Below, in pieces: positions 5,918 to 11,244 of a stretch of 11,244 nt of DNA. The notes below the pieces were generated by a model. The model did no database searches and was not told the DNA's origin. It worked only from the letters and a program-made list of their open reading frames with translations. How positions within the stretch are numbered: the first letter of the stretch is position 1; every line of letters begins with the position of its first letter. The DNA comes from Chloroflexota bacterium. GTDB taxonomy: Bacteria > Chloroflexota > Ktedonobacteria > Ktedonobacterales > Ktedonobacteraceae. The DNA is taken from assembly GCA_005881495.1 (NCBI GenBank), contig VBHI01000147.1, forward strand, positions 1-11,244, read 5' to 3'. Made by a program: the position numbers and the translations under genes.

Positions 5918-6908
5918 ACATAAATTTGGCCTCGGACGCGGACTCGACGCCTTGATGCCGGGTGCCTCGGAGGTTATGTCGGCACAGCAGCCCTCACGCA
6001 TCGACGAGAATGCTATTTTATTTGCTGCAATCGATAGTTTTATTCCTAATCCACGCCAGCCGCGCCGCATCTTTCGCGAAGACGATCCCAAATTGTTGGA
6101 GTTGAGCGCCTCAATAAAAGAGCATGGCCTGTTGCAACCGCTGGTGGTGGCGCGCCTGGATAGAAGTGGTGGCCATAGAAGAGATCATGAGGGCGATCCC
6201 TGGTTTGAAGAGAGCGAGACGAAGCACGAAGAAGTGGCGCACGTGGTGCAGTTTCAGATTATTGCTGGTGAGCGGCGCTGGCGCGCAGCGCGATTGGCGG
6301 GCCTAAGCAAGATACCCGTGGTCATTAAAGAAGTGACGCCACAGCAGATGCTTGAACTTGCGCTGATCGAGAATATTCAGCGCGCTGATCTCAATGCTAT
6401 CGAGGAAGCTTTCGCCTACCAGGCTTTGATCCAGGATTTTGGGCTGACGCAGGAGATGGTTGCCAAACAGGTTGGCAAAGATCGTTCGACTATCACAAAC
6501 TCAATTCGCCTGTTGCAGTTAGCGCCAAAGGTACGTGAGGCCCTGGTGAATCAACAAGAACATTTTACCGAAGGGCATGCTCGTGCATTGATCGGTATTG
6601 CTCGCGATGAGGATCAGATCACCGCGATGGGCAAGATCATTACCCTCAAATTGAATGTCAGGCAGGCAGAGGAACTGGCCGCACGGATAAAAGCGGCGGA
6701 ACGTGCAGATAACGCGAAGCGATCCATTGTACCAATGCAAGCCCGAAAGGCTGAATTAGAAGAACTGGAGACGCGTTTTCGCAATTCCCTGATGGTGAAG
6801 GTTGATCTGAAGTGTAATGCCAAAGGAAAGGGCACAGTAGTACTACATTTTAATAATCAGGAAGAGTTAGAGCGTTTATATAACCGACTGGTGTCGCTCG
6901 AAGAATAA
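5910..6908 (+). CDS. parB: ParB/Spo0J-type partitioning protein with an N-domain insert
   Basis: A 332-residue ParB that loads onto parS and slides as a CTP-dependent clamp. It opens with KFGLGRGLDALMPG (5-18), the conserved segment that stimulates ParA. Also visible are IPNPRQPRR (45-53), the CTP-binding GERRWRAA (120-127), ENIQR (154-158), a helix-turn-helix around 178-204 that contacts parS, and a C-terminal dimerisation domain (about 280-332). The start is GTG at 5910 inside the end of parA, with GGAGG (5896-5900) nine bases before it. The open frame extends further upstream, but that part only shadows parA. Unusually, about 29 charged residues (about 85-113) lie between the QPLVVARLD strand and the QIIAGERRW strand, where most relatives have only a few residues. 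Fold and motifs otherwise look intact. Confidence 0.94.
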   Translation: MTKHKFGLGRGLDALMPGASEVMSAQQPSRIDENAILFAAIDSFIPNPRQPRRIFREDDPKLLELSASIKEHGLLQPLVVARLDRSGGHRRDHEGDPWFEESETKHEEVAHVVQFQIIAGERRWRAARLAGLSKIPVVIKEVTPQQMLELALIENIQRADLNAIEEAFAYQALIQDFGLTQEMVAKQVGKDRSTITNSIRLLQLAPKVREALVNQQEHFTEGHARALIGIARDEDQITAMGKIITLKLNVRQAEELAARIKAAERADNAKRSIVPMQARKAELEELETRFRNSLMVKVDLKCNAKGKGTVVLHFNNQEELERLYNRLVSLEE

Positions 6909-6940
6909 ATTGCCGGAGAGAAAAGCAAGAGGGAAGAGAT

Positions 6941-7438
6941 ATGACGACTGTTGAGAATCCGTACGAAAAAGTGCGGCGCAAGATGTCTGCGGCACGCATA
7001 GAGTTTTTGGGAGAACTGGCAAAATTTAGTAAAGACGATGTGGCAAAGCGGCCCGCGGAGGGGGAATGGTCTCCTCTTGAGCTGGCCAATCATCTCTATA
7101 TAGCTGATGGACTGGCCCTGGAACAATTGAAACAGGTACAGAGTGAAGATAACCCGCTGGTTGTGCCTTCTGAGGAAGAAGCGCCACGGCTGACAAATGC
7201 AGCTGAACCGCCGGTTTCGCTTAATGCTGTTCTGGGAGGTATGGCCGCGCGGCGTGAAGAGATTTTCGAGTACCTTTCTACTTTACCCGCCGCTGCCTGG
7301 GAGCGTCCGTTCCGCCATCATGCATGGGGGCAGCTCAAATTCTACCAGATGGTCAATATACTGCCTACCCACGATCAAATGCACGCCAAACAACTGTTTG
7401 CGATGAGGGAAGGACAGGTAGCGGAGAAGAACCCTTAG
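6941..7438 (+). CDS. DinB-like four-helix metalloprotein
   Basis: A 165-residue protein of the DinB/YfiT-like superfamily, a four-helix bundle that holds a divalent metal with three histidines. Candidate ligands sit at the family positions: His51 in LANHLYIADG, and His144 and His148 in PTHDQMHAKQL. The EWSPLELANHL segment is typical. Members include thiol-dependent transferases such as bacillithiol and mycothiol S-transferases, and DNA-damage-induced proteins of unknown function; no exact substrate can be assigned. The ATG at 6941 has GGGAAGAG about five bases before it. The gene follows parB after 32 bases with no terminator in between, so it may be co-transcribed. Its stop overlaps the stop of the convergent HD-domain gene by four bases. 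Confidence 0.8.
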   Translation: MTTVENPYEKVRRKMSAARIEFLGELAKFSKDDVAKRPAEGEWSPLELANHLYIADGLALEQLKQVQSEDNPLVVPSEEEAPRLTNAAEPPVSLNAVLGGMAARREEIFEYLSTLPAAAWERPFRHHAWGQLKFYQMVNILPTHDQMHAKQLFAMREGQVAEKNP

Positions 7439-8094
7439 AGCTCCAATTCGTCGCGTAGTTCAATCAGGAAGGCGTGCATAAAGGCTGCCCGGCGTTGAGA
7501 GAGACGGCGGCCTGTTTTTGTGGTCATTGTATCGCTGAGTTTGAGCAGCTTGGAATAGAAGTGATCCAGCATGTAGACGTGATCATCGGGAGTATGTTCC
7601 TCAGCAAAGGGATCGGTGGGGTGATGAGTTCTAGTCTGGGAGTTGCGACGCAAGGTGCCGGTGATTGCCCAGCGTATGATGCCGGTTGCTCCGAGACCAT
7701 CAAGACGGTCTGCGTCACGCACGACACGTGCTTCCAGGCTAAGCGGCTCGATATTGCGACTGAAGCTGTGAGCAACAATGGCATGGATAGTTGCTTCCTG
7801 GATATCACGCGGGACCTGGAATGTATTCAGTAGCTCGGAGGCAAGCGTTACCGAGAGATCAGCGTGATGGGTTGTGCCATCCTGCGGGGCTGTTCGGCCC
7901 AAATCGTGCATGAGCGCGGCCAGACCAACAACGAACTGGTTTGCGCCTTCCTGCTCGGCGATGTATTGGGCCAGTTTGTAGACTCTGTTCACGTGTTCCC
8001 AACCGTGAGCAAAGTCATCGACTGCTGTAAAGCGTCGCTCTGTCTCCGCATAGATATTTGCCAGCACATGTGCTTCGAACGGCAATGGCTCCAT
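7435..8094 (-). CDS. HD-domain metal-dependent phosphohydrolase
   Basis: A 219-residue HD-superfamily protein. The metal-binding residues are visible in order: His34 in AHGWEHV, the His63-Asp64 pair in LMHDLGR, further histidines at His104 and His109 (TIHAIVAHS), and the late Asp in VVRDADRLDGLG (Asp127 or Asp129). The family hydrolyses phosphate esters of nucleotides or cyclic nucleotides. This group resembles YedJ/YpgQ-like HD proteins, for which nucleotide pyrophosphatase or phosphatase activity has been reported, but the substrate here is unknown. There is no RelA/SpoT synthetase or response-regulator domain. The ATG at 8094 follows a weak AAAGG about 12 bases upstream. The gene ends tail-to-tail with the DinB-like gene, overlapping by four bases. 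Confidence 0.85.
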   Translation of the reverse strand: MEPLPFEAHVLANIYAETERRFTAVDDFAHGWEHVNRVYKLAQYIAEQEGANQFVVGLAALMHDLGRTAPQDGTTHHADLSVTLASELLNTFQVPRDIQEATIHAIVAHSFSRNIEPLSLEARVVRDADRLDGLGATGIIRWAITGTLRRNSQTRTHHPTDPFAEEHTPDDHVYMLDHFYSKLLKLSDTMTTKTGRRLSQRRAAFMHAFLIELRDELEL

Positions 8095-8131
8095 GTTCGT
8101 GTAGAACCTTTCTCTGGATGAGTCTCAGGGT

Positions 8132-8160
8132 ATTTTACCGCGTGGAGTTCACTGTCACAA
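8132..8160 (-). promoter_or_regulatory. Candidate promoter of the HD-domain gene
   Basis: On the minus strand TTGTGA (plus-strand 8155-8160) and TAAAAT (plus-strand 8132-8137) are 17 bases apart. They match consensus at 4 and 5 of 6 positions. Transcription would start near 8125, about 30 bases before the ATG. Confidence 0.5.
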
Positions 8161-8224
8161 GCGCAACTCTAGAGAGGCTTGTTGTAGATACAATGGGTAC
8201 AGCGAAAAAAATCTCGCAAAACCT

Positions 8225-8278
8225 GAGCACAAGAAGAGGGCCGAGCACTCGCGGGTGTTCGGCCTTCTTCTTGTGCTC
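8225..8278 (-). terminator. Long 24-bp hairpin, probable terminator of the zinc-ribbon gene
   Basis: The arms at 8225-8248 and 8255-8278 flank a 6-base TCGCGG loop and match at 22 of 24 positions. The hairpin starts 10 bases beyond the stop of the minus-strand gene 8289-8819. On that strand it is followed by AGGTTTT and, after a few more bases, by a run of seven T (complement of 8205-8211), as in an intrinsic terminator. The stem is much longer than a usual terminator. The two mismatched positions are G-U wobbles only in the plus-strand RNA; in the minus-strand RNA they would be A-C mismatches. Confidence 0.6.
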
Positions 8279-8288
8279 ATGCTCTGTA

Positions 8289-8819
8289 CTAATGGGCAAG
8301 GGACGTTGATTGTTGGGTAACCTGCTTATCCTTCTCTACCTCTGTAGACAAAAGGGAGGAAAGCTCCTTCTCTGATACAATGCTGTCAGTCTGTGGATCG
8401 AAGACGACATTGTCACGGGAGCAGTAGCGTAATCGTTCCCAGTGTGCCATGGCGCGGTCCCAATCTGGATAAAGCTTGCTGGCTTCCTGGTCACTGCGCA
8501 CTACTCTCATGAAGGTGGTGTAGGAGAGGACGAGCACGGCGACGATGCTGATGATTGCACATATCAAGAACACCAGTTCGAAAAAGTTGAATTCCTGACC
8601 AAAACTTTCTGATCCCACCAGGACGATGATGAAAAATATGAAGAAGCCGATGAGTAACATACTGAACGCCATGTAGCGCATTACGGATACCTTTTTTGTG
8701 GGCATAGGTGGTGGCGCGAAGCGCTCCATGCCTTCGTTATAGGCAGTTTCTAGTTTCTTGACTTTATCTACTTTGTTGCATACGGGGCATTGGGGTTTCT
8801 GAGTTTCGGTAGATACCAT
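8289..8819 (-). CDS. Small membrane protein with N-terminal CPVC and C-terminal YCSRD metal-ligand motifs
   Basis: A 176-residue protein of unknown function. It starts with a CxxC knuckle (CPVC, Cys11 and Cys14) and has a Pro-rich stretch (about 36-41). Two hydrophobic helices follow (about 48-69 and 80-102). The second half is soluble, with WERLRYCSRDNVVFDPQTD (Cys133 and nearby Asp residues), and the tail is polar and Lys/Gln-rich. Two helices place both termini on the same side of the membrane, so the CPVC and YCSRD parts could build one zinc site together; this is inference. The ATG at 8819 was chosen over one 14 codons upstream because GGGAGG stands just before it and the upstream residues look like leader. 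The gene is monocistronic, diverges from the MazG fusion and is followed by the long hairpin. Confidence 0.65.
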   Translation of the reverse strand: MVSTETQKPQCPVCNKVDKVKKLETAYNEGMERFAPPPMPTKKVSVMRYMAFSMLLIGFFIFFIIVLVGSESFGQEFNFFELVFLICAIISIVAVLVLSYTTFMRVVRSDQEASKLYPDWDRAMAHWERLRYCSRDNVVFDPQTDSIVSEKELSSLLSTEVEKDKQVTQQSTSLAH

Positions 8820-8921
8820 AAATGACCTCCCTATGTTGTTCGTGTTGGATGCGAGCAGCAAATAATAGTATTACTTAAAGGATATCACGAAGTTGTAGGT
8901 AAAACAATGGCATTTTCCAAT

Positions 8922-8950
8922 TTGACACGTTTGGGTTGTCTCGCTACACT
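8922..8950 (+). promoter_or_regulatory. Sigma-70-type promoter of the MazG fusion gene
   Basis: TTGACA (8922-8927) and TACACT (8945-8950) are separated by 17 bases. Transcription should start near 8957, giving a leader of about 34 bases that contains GAGAGGA (8973-8979). Confidence 0.75.
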
Positions 8951-8990
8951 AGATGAAGACATTATGTGAGTTGAGAGGATAGTGATTTAC

Positions 8991-10496
8991 ATGGTTGCAT
9001 CTATTACGATTGTGGGATTGGGGCCGGGGCAATGGAGTGACCTGACGCTCGAGGCGTACAGGGTCTTAGCACAGGCGGCGGCGGAGGAGCGGGCGGTTTA
9101 CTTTCGCACATTGATCCATCCGACGATTAAGCAGCTGAAAGTTGAGCTTCCCGGGCTGCACTGCGGGTCGTTTGATCGCTTTTATGATGAGTCGAGTAAC
9201 TGGGAGATGTTGTACCAGCGGATTGCGGAAGAGATTTGTAGCCTTGCGGCAGAGCAGGCGGTGATTTATGCTGTTCCAGGGCATCCACTGATTGGAGAAT
9301 CGTCGGTACAGCACGTGCTGGCTCTGGCACGAGAACGGAATTTGAGCACCAGTATTGTCGCGGGCCTCTCGTTTATGGAGCCTGTTTGCACGGCTTTGGA
9401 GCTTGATCCCCTGGATGCTGGCACGCAGCTTGTCGATGCAACGATGCTCGCGGCTCTTGGCGCCGACGAGGTCGCAGGAAAGATTATTCCAACGCTGCCG
9501 CTGCTGGTAGGGCAGGTATATAATCGCCGCCTGGCAAGCGCCGTCAAGCTGGCGTTGGGTGAGATATATCCCGATGAATGGCCGGTGAAGCTGGTGAGGG
9601 CCGCCAGCGTTGAGGCTGATGAAACAGTGGTCACGCTGCCGCTGTACGAGCTTGATCGAAGCGCAAGCCTGGCTAATCACCTCAGCACGTTGTATGTTCC
9701 GCCTGTGGAGGAGATGACTGCGTTGCGGCTGCCGGAGACGCTGCGCTATATTACGATGCGCCTGCGCCGCGAGCCGGATGGGTGTCCGTGGGATCGCAAG
9801 CAGACGCACCGGTCATTGACGCGCCATGTTATTGAGGAGACGTACGAGGTGGTGGAGGCGCTGGAAGAGAACGATATGGAGAAGTTGGCGGAGGAACTGG
9901 GTGATCTGTTATTGCAGGTGTATCTACATGCTGAGATTGCACGCCAGGAGGGTGATTTTGCAATTGGCGATGTTTTTGAGCATGTCAACGCCAAACTGAT
10001 TCGGCGCCATCCCCATGTTTTTGGTGAGACTGAGGTGAGTGGGGCCGAGCAGGTGTTAGTGAACTGGCAGGAGATCAAGAAGCAGGAACGGATAGCGGCG
10101 GGCAAAGATGTGGAGAAGGAGAGTGTGCTGGATGGTGTGCCACTGGCGGCACCGGCTTTGATAGTGGCGCAGGAGTACCAGAAGCGTGCTGCAGCTATTG
10201 GTTTCGAGTTTGCCAATGTTGAGGATTTGTTGAAGAAGGTGCATGAGGAAATACAGGAAGTACAGGAAGCGACTTCGCCAGAACACCAGCAGGAGGAGAT
10301 GGGGGATATTCTTTTTATTGTGGCGAAGGCGGCGCGCTGGCTCGATATTGACGCAGAAGAGGCACTGCGCAAGGCCAATCACAAGTTTCGCCAGCGTTTC
10401 CAAAAAGTAGAGGAGATAATCAGGCAGGATGGGCGTACGATTGACTTGTATAGTGATGTGGAGTGGGGTAAGTTGTGGGAGAGGGTGAAAGAGTGA
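8991..10496 (+). CDS. mazG: Tetrapyrrole-methylase-like / MazG nucleoside triphosphate pyrophosphohydrolase fusion (YabN type)
   Basis: A 501-residue two-part enzyme. Residues 1 to about 225 form an S-adenosylmethionine-dependent tetrapyrrole-methylase-type fold, with a Gly-rich start (IVGLGPGQWSDLTLEA) and the loop YAVPGHPLIGE (93-103). The C-terminal half (about 250-500) is MazG, which hydrolyses NTPs to NMP and pyrophosphate and is thought to clear aberrant nucleotides. Its first repeat shows GCPWDRKQTH (264-273), EETYE (282-286) and EELGD (301-305). A second repeat shows HEEIQEV (418-424) and EEMGD (435-439). Both metal-binding sets look intact. This architecture matches Bacillus YabN. 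The ATG at 8991 was preferred over a GTG at 8982 because GAGAGGA (8973-8979) is only two bases from the GTG but 11 from the ATG. It is a single gene with its own promoter. The target of the methylase-like half is not known. Confidence 0.93.
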   Translation: MVASITIVGLGPGQWSDLTLEAYRVLAQAAAEERAVYFRTLIHPTIKQLKVELPGLHCGSFDRFYDESSNWEMLYQRIAEEICSLAAEQAVIYAVPGHPLIGESSVQHVLALARERNLSTSIVAGLSFMEPVCTALELDPLDAGTQLVDATMLAALGADEVAGKIIPTLPLLVGQVYNRRLASAVKLALGEIYPDEWPVKLVRAASVEADETVVTLPLYELDRSASLANHLSTLYVPPVEEMTALRLPETLRYITMRLRREPDGCPWDRKQTHRSLTRHVIEETYEVVEALEENDMEKLAEELGDLLLQVYLHAEIARQEGDFAIGDVFEHVNAKLIRRHPHVFGETEVSGAEQVLVNWQEIKKQERIAAGKDVEKESVLDGVPLAAPALIVAQEYQKRAAAIGFEFANVEDLLKKVHEEIQEVQEATSPEHQQEEMGDILFIVAKAARWLDIDAEEALRKANHKFRQRFQKVEEIIRQDGRTIDLYSDVEWGKLWERVKE

Positions 10497-10835
10497 AGGG
10501 GTAAGGTATTTCGTACCCCACGCATCGAGCATGAGACGTAGAGAAGGCAGAAGGGAAGCATTTCTCATCCCTCCTGCCAGTCCCCCACGAGTTTTTGAGG
10601 CTTGCGAGAGTTGTGGAGGACCATGGCAACGCTTCGAGCTGCCTAGCGCCACAGAACCTGACGCTCGGTTTTCGGCGGTTTGCTCTCGCTCCAGTTGTGT
10701 CACGCCGCCACGCCCAAAGGAGAGGTCGGGCACGTTGCTCTCGGCCCTCGACGACCAGAAAGGATACAGACGCGCCACGTGGGTGCGATGAGCAACTGCC
10801 TGTCCTCCCTCTAGACGGACCGATGACAGCACAGA
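10497..10835. other. Intergenic stretch of about 340 bases, GC-richer, with doubtful open frames
   Basis: No recognisable gene. A plus-strand frame at 10531-10791 (86 residues) contains two Cys pairs, CESC (25-28) and CSRSSC (51-56), that recall a zinc ribbon. It has no ribosome binding site and no family I recognise. Other long frames here on both strands simply reflect high GC. The base composition appears to rise from about 10530 to the window's end compared with the preceding genes. Confidence 0.4.
10498..10519 (+). terminator. Possible weak hairpin after the MazG fusion gene
   Basis: GGGGTA and TACCCC (10498-10503 and 10514-10519) can pair around a 10-base loop, starting two bases after the stop codon. 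No T-run follows, so this is a weak terminator candidate. Confidence 0.25.
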
Positions 10836-11244
10836 CTACTTCTTGCCCGCGAAGAACACGACCCAGTCGTAGCTCACAATCTTGCCCTTCTGCACGAGGA
10901 AGACGTGGGCACACCGCGAGGGCAGAGCCATGGACGAGGTCCCAGCGTGTTCATAGGCGAGCACAACGGTTGGGGACAGGCCGCGCATGCTGTCTGTCGT
11001 CCACTGAAAGCCCGGCACCTTGGTCGGCAAGGTGTCATAGAAGCTCGTGATGTCGGCGAGACCGTGGTAGACGGTAGTCTTGCCATCCAACGCGGACCGG
11101 GTGAGGGTGGCGTCGGAGGCGAAGACGGAGTTCAGGGCGGAGAAGTTACCGCTCTTCATGCCCGCATTGAGGATGCTGAAGTAGTGTTCGACCACTTCCG
11201 AGGCACTGAGCAGATGAGACGGCGCCTGCGTGCTTGTCTGTGTG
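10836..11244 (-). CDS. SnoaL/NTF2-like protein, 5' end outside window
   Basis: The minus-strand frame is open to the window edge, giving 135 residues without the true start; a GTG at 11195 is an internal alternative. The pattern VVEHYFSILNAGMKSGNFSALNSVFASDATL, given here in parts VVEHYFSILNAG and NFSALNSVFASDATL, fits the SnoaL-like or nuclear transport factor 2 fold, a cone-shaped barrel with a pocket. A segment YHGLADITSFYDTLPTKVPG follows, and the protein ends with strands HVFLVQKGKIVSYDWVVFF. The residues before this (TQTSTQAPSHLLSASE) are polar, as after a signal peptide, so an exported form is possible. Members range from polyketide cyclases and isomerases to proteins with no known activity, so no reaction can be assigned. 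Confidence 0.75.
   Translation of the reverse strand, partial: TQTSTQAPSHLLSASEVVEHYFSILNAGMKSGNFSALNSVFASDATLTRSALDGKTTVYHGLADITSFYDTLPTKVPGFQWTTDSMRGLSPTVVLAYEHAGTSSMALPSRCAHVFLVQKGKIVSYDWVVFFAGKK

Noticed and set aside
5147..6908. parAB as evidence of a plasmid or integrated element
   Set aside because: The short Soj-type ParA, the Spo0J-type ParB and the absence of replication or mobilisation genes fit a chromosomal locus equally well or better.
7988..8001. CACGTG-centred sequence that might be a parS site
   Set aside because: Only the central CACGTG and part of one arm match the consensus, and it lies inside the HD-domain gene.
9066..9809. Minus-strand open frame of 247 codons opposite the MazG fusion
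   Set aside because: It is a shadow of a clear two-domain enzyme on the plus strand, with low-complexity basic composition.
10531..10791. Possible small zinc-ribbon protein with CESC and CSRSSC
   Set aside because: There is no ribosome binding site, family resemblance or conservation evidence, and similar-length open frames exist on the other strand in this GC-rich stretch.

Overview
The window looks like a piece of a bacterial chromosome of moderate GC content, most likely from the Chloroflexota and possibly the Ktedonobacteria. This rests on overall protein character: the IS630-type remnant, a soil-type gene mix, and a small membrane protein with CPVC and YCSRD metal-ligand motifs. No rRNA or single-copy marker is present, so the assignment is an inference.

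Layout. Positions 1-442 hold the 3' end of a stand-alone 2-oxoacid dehydrogenase E2-type acyltransferase. A doubly truncated IS630-type transposase (586-954, minus) follows. Next comes a perfect 12-4-12 inverted repeat (994-1021), then a two-helix YggT-family membrane protein (1056-1619). Positions 1620-2244 hold no convincing gene. A ZIP-family metal transporter (2245-3183, minus) and a modA-modB pair (3375-5015, plus) diverge from a compact regulatory region. That region has two textbook sigma-70-type promoters, each carrying a palindrome at or over its initiation zone. A parA-parB operon follows (5147-6908), with a DinB-like protein (6941-7438) close behind. The DinB-like gene overlaps tail-to-tail with an HD-domain phosphohydrolase (7435-8094, minus). 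A 24-bp hairpin (8225-8278) separates the HD gene from a small zinc-ribbon/two-helix membrane protein (8289-8819, minus). Diverging from that is a methylase-MazG fusion (8991-10496, plus) with a very good promoter. The right end (10497-11244) appears more GC-rich and ends in a 5'-truncated SnoaL/NTF2-like protein on the minus strand.

How the genes fit together. modA and modB supply the binding protein and permease of an oxyanion (molybdate/tungstate) importer, but no ATPase gene follows, so ModC must be encoded elsewhere. The ZIP carrier next door also handles a metal, and its promoter is overlaid by a DtxR/MntR-like palindrome, which suggests metal-responsive repression. ParA and ParB form a chromosome or replicon partition pair; this ParB carries an unusual charged insert just before its CTP-binding motif. 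The MazG fusion and the HD protein are probable nucleotide or phosphate-ester hydrolases with housekeeping roles. I see no phage, CRISPR, toxin-antitoxin or defence cluster, and I do not claim a new multigene system. The strongest leads are the regulatory palindromes, the modC-less transporter, the ParB insert and the long hairpin.
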